Assembly: GCA_009823505.1 (NCBI GenBank)
Contig: VZQC01000373.1
Span: 925,501 to 989,500 of the forward strand
From: Rhizomys pruinosus
Lineage: Eukaryota > Chordata > Mammalia > Rodentia > Spalacidae
DNA: 64,000 bases
Reading direction: 5' to 3'
Made by a program: the position numbers and the translations under genes. Shown here in pieces: positions 20,706 to 33,060 of the stretch (the first letter of the stretch is position 1; every line of letters begins with the position of its first letter). The notes under the pieces are model-generated. The model was not told the origin of the DNA, did not search any database, and was given only the letters and a program-made list of their open reading frames with translations.

Positions 20706-23360
20706 GATTGAGCCAAATTGTTATGTGGGAGAAAAGAGAAATCTAGAGAGGTAAAGAATAAAACCTATAGGTTTTATGAAGTCTGAACCCAGAGCCTGTG
20801 AGAACAGTGCTGCTTAATGCCTTCTGCTTTGAGGAAAGGGCTATGAGATGCCTACAGTGAAAGACCCTGCAATGAGGCAATGGAAGCTGTTAATCAGGAA
20901 GTAATGAAACTGAGAGGTCTGTACCTGAAGGCCAAGCAACTGTTTACTCGGAAAACCAGAGGCCTGAACAGTGAGTATTTTACAATAGTGGCCTGGAATA
21001 GCAATCAGGCCTTGGGAAGTCTCATTCCACTATCGATATTCCCAAGCACCAAGAAGTATAGTAAAAGAAGACTAATTGGATGCCCATGCTTTGTCTCAAG
21101 TATGAAAATCTAAGCAAACCTTTCCTACATGAAACTGAGTAGAACCTGGAAGAGTGTTTTAGTGTAAGGAGGGTATAGTGACTCCTTAAGGAGATAACAG
21201 GATGTGCCACCTAGTCCTCCAGGCAAGGACTAAACCATTTTGATTTGGAGCAATAAAAGGAAGTGATGAAATTATCCCTGGTTCTCTGGACATCTCCTCG
21301 TCGTCTTAAAAACATCTATACATCAATTGAATGATGTACGCTGTTGTTTCCATTTAGCAAGTGGTGTTTCTAGCATCTGCAGGTTAAGTCAGGATGTAAA
21401 ATTAGGCAGGAAATATGATGATTATACTTCTGAGGTAAATAATTTTTGTGCGCCACACATTTTTTTCTTTCAAAAAGTAGTTTTGCTGAAGATGATGTAG
21501 TGTTCTGGATTAGCTCCCAATGCAATAGAACAGCATTACTGGGAAAACTGTGAAGTTCCAATAGTCTGAAATAGAGTTAATACTGATTCTCAGCTTTGAG
21601 ATGTGTACTGCAATAGGGTATTAACAACAGAAGAAACTGGCTGACGCCATATAGAAACTCTTTGCATATGCCAAAAAGGATTAACAATAGAGAACCTGGA
21701 TAAAGACATATAGAAACTTTCTGCAAGCTGTTTACCGTTTTTCTGTAAATTTTAATTTTTCCAAATAATTTAAATATGAACTGTTGATAGTGACTATGAC
21801 TCACCCTTGTTATTATTATTGACGCATTATATTTCCCAAAAATATCCTTAAAGTTTTAGTGAATAAATTAATTCAGGTGAAGTTTAAACAGCGGTGTAGA
21901 TTCAAAATATTACCACATGGTTTGTGGGAGCATTCATTCTAAGGACTGCTTAGTCTAAGGAAAACTCATGAAATAAGATCTGTCAGTTAACATTTAAATT
22001 CGATGAACATTACCAGTTACATCAAGTGTTTGCAACTTGGATTTGTTTTTAACTGGGAGTTTCTTCTTTTATTCTTTTTTTTTTTTTGCTATGATTTTGA
22101 GAAATATAGATATGTAGTGATTTTGCTTTCACTTTTAGTTCAGTAGTCCATGAAAATGCAGGCAGAAAAGATGTGTACATAACACAGTGTACCATGTGTT
22201 CTTTAGCAGCACTTTCTAAGCAACTATGCTGTTCTACCATCAGGATAAGATTTCTAACCTTCATTCTTTCAGTTTATCTACTCTGGAGGTGAACAAATGC
22301 CTCATAAAACAGCACAATGGTGCAATTATCACCTTAGTATTAGAGGGACACCAGAAAGTGCTAAAATCCTACATTCAATAGAACATTTTATGGTTAACTA
22401 TAAACTGGCAGTGGCCTTAAGGTATTTCCTGCAGTGTTAGTGATGATTCATGCTAGGCATCTGACAGACATGGAAGGGAGCCCTACACTCACATCTGATA
22501 GAGCTGGTATCTGGAGATGAGCTGAGAGTAAATTGTATGAAAGATAATGGCACATCAAGCATCCAGCACCATACTTCAATAAAGCCCTAGCAACTTAACG
22601 TGTTTCATGGCAAAATATGATGTTCCAAGTTAAACAGTACTATCTATGATTTTCAAAGAGTTCAGCAAACCCAGAGCACTGTTTTTAACAGGTGAAAATA
22701 TGCAGCAGGCACCCTTTCCAGTTTTTTATCAGTACAAATAGCTTGAAGGATAATTGTAGGTTCTCAGATGAAATTGAGCCTAAAGGTGCATCTTTAATAT
22801 CTGCTACATCTTTTCCCTACTCTAAATTCTGAAATTCTTATTTTTAACTTACTTTAATTTTCTGTTAAATTTAGGCCCTCGAATATTTCTCTTTGTTTTG
22901 TACAATGCAGAAAAACACTTAGGTAAAGTGTTGTTTTATGAAAACACTAACAAGATATTGTTCTCATTGTCTTCATGAAATGTACTCTTTAAACAGAATC
23001 CTTTGCACAAGTTTTCTGGATACTTAAAAATTTTTGCACTTTTCACTTAATATTTCATAATTAAAATATTCACTTTTCCCATAGATTTTAGAATGATTTG
23101 AGACCAATAATATCATATTAAGTTGTGCCAGAGTTGATTGAAATGTTCATCTATTGTAGAACATTTTTATTTCTTTCAACATTTCTTAATTGTAGCTAAT
23201 ATTGCTACTGGCATTTTTATGAAGCTATCTTTTTGTGTAACTACTTTCTTAGTAGTTATTTCCCTGATGTGAGACAATTAGCACAGAAAAATGGCGTGTT
23301 CTAGCTCTTGAATTACACATCTATATAGTTTTTAATGTGTTTTTCATTTTCCTACACTGC
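20706..23360. other. Unique A/T-rich sequence
   Basis: No recognised repeat over about 2.6 kb apart from short homopolymers. The longest open frame (20880-21113, 77 codons, MEAVNQEVMKLRGLYLKAKQ...) lies in a slightly richer stretch with no family resemblance, splice sites or promoter I would trust. Probably intergenic or intronic. Confidence 0.5.
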
Positions 23361-23376
23361 TGCCACTCAGACATTT

Positions 23377-23619
23377 TTTTTTTTAATTTTATTTATTTCC
23401 GTATGTGTATGAGTGTACTGTCTGCATGCAAGTCTGTGCACCCGTGTCGTGCAATGCTGCGGAGGTCAGAAGAGGGCGTCAGATTCCCCTGGAACTGGAG
23501 TTCTCCTGGAATTGGAGTTTCAGACGGTTCTCGGCCGCCATGTGGGTGCTGGGGATCGAACCCGGGTCCTCTGTAAGAGCGGTCGGTGCTCTTAACCGTT
23601 AGGCCATCTCTCCAGCCCC
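23377..23619 (-). mobile_element. B2 SINE (young)
   Basis: Reverse B2 with intact B box and many CpGs, flanked by a perfect 15-bp TSD gccactcagacattt (23362-23376, 23620-23634). It carries the 17-bp internal duplication. Probably among the most recent insertions in the window. Confidence 0.97.
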
Positions 23620-23868
23620 GCCACTCAGACATTTAATGAAACACATCATGTATTTTAACAGATCATGTTTCCCTTACAGTCCTCCAGATACCATCCAAAT
23701 AAACATTCTCTTATTTTTTTGTTACATAAAGCTAAAGTCCTCTTTATTTCATTTTATTTTTGAAGATCAAACATATCTGAGTAGGAGATGAGCAGTCTTT
23801 ATTTTTTATATTTAAAAAGGCTCTATTTAAGCTATACCTAAAAACTATATTTAAAATACTGTACTATT

Positions 23869-24091
23869 GGGGGCTGGAGTAATGGCTCAGTGATTAATAG
23901 CACTGGTTACTCTTGCAGAGGACCTGGGTCGGATTCCCAACACCCACATGGCCCTTAACAACCATTTATAACTCCAATTCCAGAGCACCCAATGCCCTCT
24001 TCTGAACTCTGCAGGTATTGCATGACAAAGTTAGACTAACATACATGAAGGCAATGCACTCCTATACATAAAATACACTACTTTTTAAAGA
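23869..24091 (+). mobile_element. Older B2 SINE
   Basis: Forward B2, about 20% diverged by eye, with TSD actgtactat (23858-23867, 24092-24101). Only one copy of the 17-bp unit ('actccaattccag') is present, unlike the young copies. Confidence 0.93.
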
Positions 24092-24101
24092 ACTGTACTA
24101 T

Positions 24102-25492
24102 AATAGGTCCCTCATTTAGTATCAGTATTTTATTATAGTAACTCTGAAACTTCACTTAATATTGGTTGATACAACATTTCTGCCTTTTGTCTATGTACTA
24201 TGGAAACCAATTTCAATGTTCATAGTGATCTAAAATTTGACTTAATTTGTGACTTTTATTTTGTTTAAAAACAACACATAAATGATGCTCATGCCAGTTT
24301 AATTTTTATTTGCTAATGTAAAGCTTCAGAGTGATATACTGAACAACAACAAGCACTGCCACATAATTAATTGTAAGAAATCATTTCAATTAAAGTAGAT
24401 TATAATTATGAAATAACTGACTATTCTTCTGAGTATCAGTGACCCAATTATAGAAAGTGTAAGTGTTGTCTTAGTCTGATCCTTGAAATTATAATGACTA
24501 GAATTGCTACCATTATTATTAGATAATGATACATTGAGAGTGATTAATGAGCTGTGAACAATGCAGTCATTCTTTGAAAAATGAAAACATTAGGTAAACA
24601 ATAGGACCTATTTTAGCTAGAATAGTGCATTTATTCATATACTCTCAAGGTGTACTTGGTTTCATTTAGCTGACTACCTCTGTCTTGGCCCTTCTAAATT
24701 AATGGGATGACCTTGTTCATGGTGGGAGTAGGTGGGTTTATCCTTTCTCTGCTACATGAGGCTGTGCATTGTGTAGATATCTCCCAAAAATCTCTGTGAC
24801 TATAATCTTCCCATTTTTAATTCCATAATCAAAGGAGAAAGAGTAATTGTTAGTATCCAAACTAGTAGTTTGCTGAAAAAATAGAAATGCTATAGTTTTT
24901 CTTGAAACACACACACACAGATACACCCACAAGCAGCAGGTGATCATTTTCAGGTGTCTTTGACCACTACTAAGTTTTCATAGGATCTCTCTGTTATCCT
25001 TAGAAGTGTGACTGATGGTCTTCACTTTGCTAAATTTCTAGTGAGAGAAAAGACAGTCACTTTATGCCTCTGTAGTTTTCTAGTTTTAGGCTAGACAGGA
25101 CTTCTGGATGGGAAAGTGACAATCAAGTCTTCCCAGGTGAAGAAATCAAGAAAGCTTGATTTCAAACTAAGGGACACTCCAACGAATCCACTGGAACTGA
25201 AAATTCTTTGAATAAAGTGTCTATGTGTACAAAAAAAAAAATCTCATTGGCTATCGAATGAGATTGAACTGTCCACAATAGAAACAGCATGGAAATCACT
25301 TTATCCTGCAGATAATTCTCACATTCTGTCTCTAAATTTGTTCACTGGAAATGAAAAAGAGATTATTTCTATAAAAAAGGGACATGGGTAGTTTCCCCTC
25401 TGAAATGCTACAGTGAGGGGTGGCCTTAATGATTTTTATCTGTTCATCTACTCTTTTATTTATTGAACTTTTGCAACTTTGTGTAGTATATT
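24102..25492. other. Unique A/T-rich sequence
   Basis: No gene or repeat recognised. It contains a short inverted repeat (aatctcatt/aatgagatt, 25240-25265) and a small (CA)n at 24908-24919. The 69-codon minus frame at 24738-24947 has no family signal. Confidence 0.5.
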
Positions 25493-25924
25493 TGTGGACA
25501 TTCTACTTTGCTGGAGCACTTAGGAAGCCAGCTGGAAACCTCAGCCCTCAGGCCTGAGCCCTGCTGATTTCGTGCTCCCTAAAGAAACCTGCCCCACCAC
25601 TGCCTTTGATGCTTTGGGCAAAACATTGTCACATACTTGTAGTGACCCGCGTAGCCTAGCACCCTGTATATGCTGTAAACTCCTGTACATTCCAACTCCC
25701 ATTCACATCTCACAAGGTCCAGTATAAATACCCTGGGTTATAAGAATAAAGTTGAGTTATTCCTCCATGGAATTCCTCCTGGCTTGTTCTTGAATCCCGT
25801 CCTCCTTCTCTGCTTCTCTCCAGGATTCTGGGTACCTTCTCCCTCCTCCTCCCTTCCATCCCATCTGGGCCAGAGTGCTACAGGGAATCTGCAGTCACTA
25901 GCAGAGGTCAAAGGAGGAAGAACA
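25493..25924 (+). mobile_element. Solo LTR (same family as 11777-12254), copy 2
   Basis: Begins tgtggac like copy 1 and shares 'tttgatgctttgggcaaaac', the TATA-like tataaata (25723-25730) and the pyrimidine-rich region. It also shows an aataaa at 25745-25750, placed as an LTR polyadenylation signal would be. The right end, by alignment to copy 1, is about 25924; no matching TSD was found, so the ends are approximate. No internal viral genes. Confidence 0.7.
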
Positions 25925-25995
25925 CTGAAAGGCTACATCTGGTGGGGCAAAAGCCTTTCGGAAGATAAGACAATAGATAGGTAAGGTCTGTCCAC

Positions 25996-26021
25996 GCCCC
26001 CCCCCACCCCCCGCCGTCCCC
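25996..26021. repeat. C-rich tract
   Basis: 26 bases almost entirely C on the plus strand with runs of 10, 6 and 4. The complementary strand could form a G-quadruplex. It lies just downstream of the LTR in otherwise unassigned sequence (25925-26264). Confidence 0.8.
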
Positions 26022-26264
26022 AATTTGGGTTCAGACCACATCATTAGCCTGGTCCAAGTGAGCAGGACAATGAACTTCTCCAAACAGTGACACAGTGCAA
26101 AACACTTTCTGTGAGTCTGGGCATCCTTACTTGGACCTGAGGTAGAATATGAGAATTTACTATCCTTGATATGTCCTGATTTGTTGTTCCATCTGAAGTT
26201 TCTCACTAACTTGCCATGTTCCTTCTTCCTACTTCACAGGCTGTTTATCCCTTTGTGTCTGGAG

Positions 26265-26480
26265 GACCTTAACTGTACAACGTATGCTCACTGTGTACCA
26301 AGGAATAAACTAAATACATTACCTCTTCTCACAGCCAGGCTCTATGCTAATTTCCATTAAGCCCACTTGACAGATGAGGAAATTAATATTTTGTCAGATT
26401 ATGTGACTAGATCAAAGTTGCATGGCTAGTTATAGATGGGGATGGAATTTATACCCACCCCTAATTTGTGCCAGCTATCA
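26265..26480 (-). mobile_element. MIR SINE
   Basis: Reverse MIR: 'gctcactgtgtaccaag' (end), 'acttgacagatgaggaaat' and a decayed '...gactagatcaaagttgcatggctag' matching the MIR core. An ancient mammalian element, highly diverged. Confidence 0.75.
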
Positions 26481-26639
26481 ACTTGTCACTTTGCTCACCT
26501 GAATAGCTATAAAAACTGGTGAAAGTGTTTATGATTTTCCTGACACATGAGAGAAAATCTTATATAATGTATAATATAGATGTAGGTAGGAGAAAGTGTT
26601 TGTGAGCTAGTGAAGGAGAAGAAGGGATCTGACAAGTCT

Positions 26640-27620
26640 TATGGTTTGCACAATAAAATGATGAATGACTTAATTATAATAATGGACAAAGTATCTGAAT
26701 AAATGTTTCTCTAGTGAACATATGCAAGTGGCCGGTAAGCACGAAAAATAGATTTTCAATGCCATTAATCATTAAAGCAACTCAAAATCCTGCTGAGATT
26801 GTACTTGGTACCCACTAGAATGACTATGATTAAAGAAATAAGGATGTGGTGTTGATAGGAATGTATGATAGTGCAGTTAGTTTTGAAAGGAGTTTGGTAG
26901 TTGCTCAGAAGGTCAAATCTGCTATGTGACCTAATCCACTTCCAGTCATATAGCTAAGTATTAAAAACAAAACTTGCAAGCTCTGCTGGTGAATGAATGA
27001 TTGACCAAATGTGGTTAATAATTTAGTGGGCTGCTACTCATCCATGAAAGGGAATCAAGCGCTGATCCATTCTCTAGCCTGGATCAACCGTGAAAATGGA
27101 ATTCACTGAATGATTATGTTTATTTAAAACCCTAAAGTGGAAAATCCACATGGATAGATCAGTTGTTGTCAGGACTTGTGGCAGGTTAGAATGGGGAATA
27201 AACAATAACAAAATCTTTTCTTTTTTTAAAATTTTATTTATTTATTTTTGTATGTGTATGAATGTACTGTCTGCATGTAGGTTTGTGCACCCATGTCGTG
27301 CAATGCCACGGAGGTCAGAAGAGGGTGTCGGATTCCCCTGAATTGGAGTTAAAGACGGTTCTCAGCCGCCATGTGGGTGCTGGGGATCAAACCCGGGTTC
27401 TCTGCAAGAGCAGTCGGCTCTCTTAACTGCTAGGCCATCTCTCTAGCCCCAACAACTCTTTTTTTTTCTGCAGTAATAATGATATTCTGGAATTAGATTA
27501 TGGGAATAATGTCAGATTTTGTGAATGTGTTAGAGACCACTGAATGCCATACAGGGAAAGGGTAGTTTTTAGCATATGTGAATGTTACCTCAATAAGTAA
27601 ACTGAAAAAGCTAGAAAAAA
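26640..27620 (+). mobile_element. Ancient L1M 3' end interrupted by B2
   Basis: 26640-27215 and 27453-27620 are pieces of one old L1: 'tctctagtgaacatatgcaag', 'actagaatgactatgatta', then 'tgttagagaccactgaatg' and 'gttacctcaataagtaaac' at the terminus. The B2 at 27216-27452 separates them. No coding capacity. Confidence 0.75.
27216..27452 (-). mobile_element. B2 SINE
   Basis: Reverse B2. The duplicated 17-bp region is partly deleted here ('cccctgaattggagttaaag'), so it is a deletion derivative of the young subfamily. Flanking TSD not sharply defined. Confidence 0.93.
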
Positions 27621-28261
27621 GTTTAAAAATAGCTAAAATTTCTTTTGGTTTTATTTCTATTTACAAAGATGCCAAACCCAAAGAACTATAGTGGATGGTA
27701 TGAAAATCACAAGTTTCATGTTCTCAATAGAAATGAAATCTCAAAACAAGAAAGAAAACAAAATATGACAAGTTATGTTATGTTTGGATTCCAGAGTATA
27801 TGGTAGAAAGTAGAATTTTATGAAAACCAACATCCACAGAGATTAATTGCTCTATGATATATGCACTACATCCCGAGGAAAATAGACAGCCATCCCCAGT
27901 ATTTGCACAGGATGGCAAATTATGCTTCAGGACTAAAGATCTAGGAGCAGAACAGTGGACAGACATACCCAAGGAGAGATTACACGAAGGAGGGCCTGTA
28001 GTGAAATCTGTGATGCTGATTCAGAGAGAAGGCCTTGAATTCTTATGCCAGCACTGTAGCTAGAGCTGGATGGAAGGTTTAGGGCTACTCTTGAAATAGA
28101 ATCCACAGTGCTTGAATGAGATCAGATGTGGGGCTAGAAAGAGGAAGAAGAATTGAAATTATGTTGTCTTCTGCTTGGGTACTTAAATAGGCACAGAGCT
28201 GTGCCCATTTATATTGGAAATACACATCATTAACTCTGACAACTGAAGATAGATATCTGTA
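27621..28261. other. Unassigned sequence
   Basis: One open frame of 69 codons on the plus strand (27854-28063) in a slightly less A/T-rich stretch. No family signal, and I would not call it a gene. Confidence 0.45.
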
Positions 28262-28930
28262 TAATTTTTTATTTTTATTGAAAATTTGCAAACTTCACAC
28301 AATTTGTATTGACTATATTTAAACTCCTTTCCCTACTTGTTTCTGCACTTATGCCCCCTGCCCAGTTTCATGTACTCTGTTATATATATTAAGGGCTATC
28401 AAGTCAAATTTGTGTACTCAAATAACTTTTCGTACAGGACCATCCACTGGAGCCTAGTTAACATGTCCAGTATCACAATTTTAAATAAAATTCTCTTCAA
28501 CTCCTAGCAGGTATTAGTTGCTAATAGTTCCTCAGATAGTGTTGGAGCTTTTTACCCATTTCCCCACTTCTATGCCAGGATTTTGTCTGGCTTGAACTAA
28601 AGTGGGTCTTGTGCATGCTGTCCCATCACTATGAGTTCATATGAAAAACTGCCCATATATCTGGCAAACAATGTTTTCTAGTGATCATAATCCAATTCTG
28701 GGATAAGCACTGCTCAGTACTGGTTTTGTGCATATTAGCCAGTTGTTGAGCCTTTGTGTTAATCTTCTGCATGAGAAAGCTTCTCTCATGAAAGCTGAGG
28801 GACACATTAGTTTATAGTTATAACAATAAATCATTAAGAATCAGTTTAATTGAACTTTTGTACATTTCATACCATATTTCTTAGTTAAATTTAGACCCAT
28901 TCCTCCTTCTGTGCCCCCACCCTGCCAGAA
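28262..28930 (-). mobile_element. L1 3'UTR fragments (Lx-like), reverse
   Basis: 'ggaccatccactggagcctag', 'atcactatgagttcatatgaa' and 'gttgagcctttgtgttaatc' are minus-strand Lx 3'UTR blocks. 28858-28930 is a second minus-strand L1 end ('tgtacatttcatacc' to the C-rich block). Confidence 0.6.
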
Positions 28931-29782
28931 AAAAAACCCAAATTAACAAACAAAGATAGACCAAAATAAGAGAGAATTAAAAAATGCCAGAAGTTTATTT
29001 CCACCAAGGGGACTAAATATTCAAGATGTGTCCGTTTTGTAACTTCGAACCATTAATGTCCACAACATTCTTGGGATAAGATGCTAGATCTGTGTGCTGC
29101 TGGGAAGGTACAGAAGCTGTTGGATAAGCCTATCCTTAGTTCTTTACTAATCAGTTCATTCATACATTGCAAAATCTGAAAAGTTTTGAGAAACTATCAG
29201 GACTCAAATGAGTATAATTCTCATCATTTTGTTTGTAAAAAAAATGGATATGTTTAGTAGAAATTGTCTTACAAATTTCTACAGAGCTTATACATTTTAC
29301 AAAAAAATTGTATTTGGGGAGGAGTGAAGGGGGTCTTGGAATGGTGGAAATAATTAAAAAACAATACTCATGTCTGAAACTTGAAAAAAATAAGAAAGAT
29401 GAAATAAATCTAAAATAAGGAGTCAGCTTAATATTGTGTCTATTTAGCAGAATAGCAATAGTAGACTTTCTCCTAACCTGTCTAGCCACAGGTTACTAGG
29501 CCTGATATCAATATTGGGTATAGACTTCAATTTCTGCCACTATTGCATTGGTGGGATATTTTGTAGTTGTTGTTATGGTGCACAGTGTTCACAGCTGGCA
29601 AAGACTGATGATTACTTTTGTATTCAAGCAGCATGAGTATCACCTTTCAGGACTATGAAAGGTAGTTAGCAGAGATGAAGCTTTGAAGTCAGTATCAGGT
29701 TGATTTCTCCTTCTTTGTTCTACTACTCATGTATGTTGTACCTTCAGAAATAGAGTTTAACCTTCAAATATGGGGGTGGGCA
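28931..29782. other. Unassigned A/T-rich sequence
   Basis: No repeat recognised. A 109-codon minus-strand frame (29160-29489) is low-complexity, hydrophobic and without family resemblance, typical of A/T-rich chance frames. Confidence 0.5.
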
Positions 29783-30518
29783 TCAAGAATCTAACTAAGA
29801 AAGTGAAGGACTTGTATAATAAAAACTTTAAGGCACTGAGGAAAAATATTGAAGATATCAGAAGATGGAAATACCTCATTTGCTCATGAATCACTATGAT
29901 TAATGTTGTGAAACTGTCCATCCTACCAAAAGCAGTCTCCAGATTCAATGCAATCCTCTCAAATATTCCAATAACATTTTCACACCAATTAAAAATATAT
30001 TACATTGACATAAAAACACACATGATAAATAGAATAAAATTGAAGGCCCAGATTTAAGTTCATCAACTTACAGTTACCCAGCTTTTGACAAAGGAGAAAA
30101 AAAAAACCACACATGCTAAAAAAGAAAGCATGTTCAACAAATGGTGTTGATCAACCTGGATCATGACATGTACCCAAATGAAACTAGAGTCCCTACATCT
30201 CAACCCTCCCCAAATTTCAACTCCTCATGGATCAAGGAATTCAATATAAATCCTGACACCTTGAATCTGATCAAGGAGAAAGAAACTTAACAGCACATAC
30301 ATTAAGACCAACAACTGACAAATTGGATTTCATGAAACTAAAATCCTCCTGTATTTCATTGGGAGCCATCTTCCCAGTGAAGGAGTAACCTATAAACTGG
30401 GGAATAATAAAATAAAATTTTTTATTAGCTATAGCAGGCAGAAGGTTAGTATCTAGACTACACAAAAACTCAAAAGTAAACATCAGATGAACAAACTCAA
30501 TTAAAAACTTGGGCAAGG

Positions 30519-31606
30519 GCTTTTGCAGGGAGCTGCCAAAGACAGTGGAGGGTCTCTAGCCCTGGACAGACAGGGCCATTTTCTGCAGACATAATGTTCA
30601 AGTAGGTACTCCTGGGCCAGAAGTTAGGATTGTGCACTTCAAGGGCATTTATGTTTTCTGGCAATTTCCACAGAAACAAGCTAAATTACCTGGTCTTTCT
30701 CAAAAAAATGGATGAACACCAATCATTCATGAAAGTGGAATCTACCACTTTCAGGCCTTAAGCCACATCTTTTGGCACACTGTGGGAGACACGCTGTCCC
30801 ACAAGACAGAGCCAGGCCTGGCTGCACTAAATACCTCAAGATGTTCTATGATATCCCTCCAGTCAATGACAAGAACAAAACCAGATGGTGGTCCCTGTCA
30901 CCTTAAAGATTGTGGGCCTGAAGCTTACTCAAAGTTTGGGTATGTGGGTATCTGGCTCTTGAGCTTGGCTGGAAGTACCAGACTGTGATAACTACTCTGG
31001 AGGTGAAAAAGAAGGCCAAGTTCTGCTACTAGAAGAAACAGCTTATGAGGCTATGGAAATAACAGTAAAGAACATGGAGAAGAAAATCAGCAAATTCAAA
31101 AAGATTCTAAAGACCAAAGGATTCCTACTGTGAGCCCAAGAAAGCATTTATGCTTCATGCCCACCTGGCCTCCCCTTCCTCTACTCCACTGCAGCCTTGG
31201 TATATGGGAACAAAAGGTGCCTTACTGGCTGCTACTGTAGGAGAAGGGCACTTTAAGCAGCCCTGAGAACTGTGCAGACTTAGCTTATTACCCACTATGA
31301 TGAGTTTTGTTAGAGTGGTAATCGCCAGTTACTTAACTGGGTCTCCTTCAGAATTTGAGTGAGTTTGGATCCCACCTGGGAGGGCTGCCTGCCTATCTGG
31401 TCAAATGTTATATTCTGAAGCTGTGAGCATGGGACCCACATTGCTCAGTGTGCTGGTGTTAGAGGCACACACTGGCAAGATACAGCCAAGGTCATGGACA
31501 CTGCATCTCTCATTCACAACACTATCATCAAAAAACAAAAATAATTTTTTGCTACATAGTATTAATACACTATTTACTAATAAATTATTTTATTTTTATG
31601 GGCAAA
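30519..31606 (+). pseudogene. Rpl13a: Rpl13a processed pseudogene
   Basis: Intronless retrocopy of ribosomal protein L13a, a large-subunit protein. The 5'UTR remnant is at about 30520-30541; the start codon has mutated to ACA (30542-30544). Recognisable parental segments include the equivalents of NFYRNKLKYLAF (about 30660), MVVPAALK (about 30880) and the lysine-rich C-terminus (NMEKKISKFKKILK) before a TGA at 31131-31133. Several in-frame stops and shifts abolish coding. About 450 bp follows that could be a long 3'UTR. The flanks duplicate the L1 target (ttgggcaagg at 30509-30518; ttggggcaagg at 31613-31623), showing L1-mediated insertion. Confidence 0.87.
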
Positions 31607-31694
31607 AATACATTGGGGCAAGGAACTGAACATGGAGTTCTCAAAAGATGAATCTCAAATGGCTGAGAAATATTTTTAAATGTCCATTTTCTTT

Positions 31695-32210
31695 TTTTAA
31701 ACAAAACAAAATATTTAATACACAAACTATACTCTGGGGCTTCTATAGGAAAGCAATAGTTGGCATTATTTCTGAGTTTCATTAGGGAAATGAAAATTTA
31801 TTTATATATTTTTAATATTTTTATTGAAGTTTTGTGCATTTCATACATCATTTATCAGTCCAATTTAGACTCATCTCCCTTTGCGTGCCCCCAACCTACA
31901 TGCATTGTGCCATCTGAGTCTTTTTAAAGTTTTTCAAAGCAGAGTATTATCGTTTTTGGTAAAAGAAGCAACACACATTTCTCAATAATAGCCTTAAATA
32001 TTAATGGTCTAAACTCCCCAATCAAAAGACATAGATTGGGGGAATGGATTAGGAAACAGAATCCATCTATATGCTGTCTACAAGAAACCCAATCTCACCC
32101 TCAAGAATAGGCACCAACTGAAAGTGAAAGGATGAAAAAAATATTCCAAGCAAATGGTAACAACAAGCAAGCAGGAGTTGCTATTGTAATCTCAGACAAA
32201 ATATAACTCA
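31695..32210 (-). mobile_element. Small inverted LINE-1 with candidate 3' transduction
   Basis: Flanked by a perfect 15-bp TSD atgtccattttcttt (31680-31694, 32211-32225). In minus-strand reading the order is: L1 endonuclease sequence inverted (32206 to about 31960; on the plus strand it reads tattaatggtctaaactccc), then L1 3'UTR sense (about 31955-31840), a caataaaaa signal with A-rich tail (about 31840-31800), then about 100 bp of non-L1 DNA ending in attaaa, about 20 bases and an A-run. The first part is 5' inversion; the last part looks like transduced flanking DNA. Confidence 0.8.
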
Positions 32211-33060
32211 ATGTCCATTTTCTTTAGCTATTCAGAGAAATGTAAATAATTAGCACTTTGAGATTTTGTTTTACCATAATTAGGATTGCTAAGATATAAA
32301 ACAAACAAATTCTGACAAGGATTTGGGAAGGGGAGCTCCTATTCACAGCTGGTGGGAGTGTCAACAGGTGCAACCATTACAGAAATCGGTGAAGAACTCC
32401 TCAGAAATCTTGAAAAACATCTACCACATGATCCTGTCATACCACTCATAGCCAAAGGACTCTTTATCCTGCTACAAAGATACCTGTTCATCCATGTTCA
32501 TTGCTGCCCTGTTCACAATATTCAGAGAACGTAAACAACTTAAATGCCCATCAGTTTGTGAATGGATAAAGAAGTAGGATACAGAACAGAATATTTTTCA
32601 GGTGTTAAGAAGCTGAAATTATGAAATTTTCAGGTAAATTGGTGGAACTAGAAACAATCATTCCAAGTATGGTAACTCACACTCAGAAAGACACATGTCT
32701 CATGTTATCTCTGATAAACTGATGCTAGCTTTCAATACTTAGAAATGCATACTTCAATTGAAAAATCCGTACATGTCAGGAAACTAGTTGGGTATATGGG
32801 AAGGGATATCAAACTCTAAAGGACTTTTGAAAAGTCATATAGAAACCTACAACTATAAATGCATCTTAAAGTACATACACATAAATATAAAAAGAGGTTA
32901 AAAGGAGTTATACTATATCAAGGGGATGTTGCCCTTACTAGATATCATAGGCTACCAAAGAAAATGCTCATAGCCACGACTGGAATCCTTCTTTAGAAGC
33001 TGTTGGCCAGGGTTCCCATAGATTCTCAAACATATTTATGTGTTTTGAATCCTAAATGCT

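Larger units (their letters stand above)
29783..33060 (+). mobile_element. Old LINE-1 (ORF2 C-terminal half + Lx-type 3'UTR), twice interrupted
   Basis: Three collinear pieces: 29783-30518, 31623-31694 and 32226-33060. They carry old ORF2 sequence ('gataaaaactttaaggcac' region, then 'gttcaacaaatggtgttga', then 'gttctcaaaagatgaat', then 'agctggtgggagtgtcaac') and a 3'UTR homologous to 49620-50040 ('gctgttggccagggttcc'). The gaps are an Rpl13a retropseudogene and an inverted L1, each with its own TSD. Every frame is closed. Confidence 0.85.

Noticed and set aside
25723..25750. Promoter plus polyadenylation signal of a host gene
   Set aside because: TATA and AATAAA sit inside a solo LTR at positions expected for the LTR's own signals; no exon follows.
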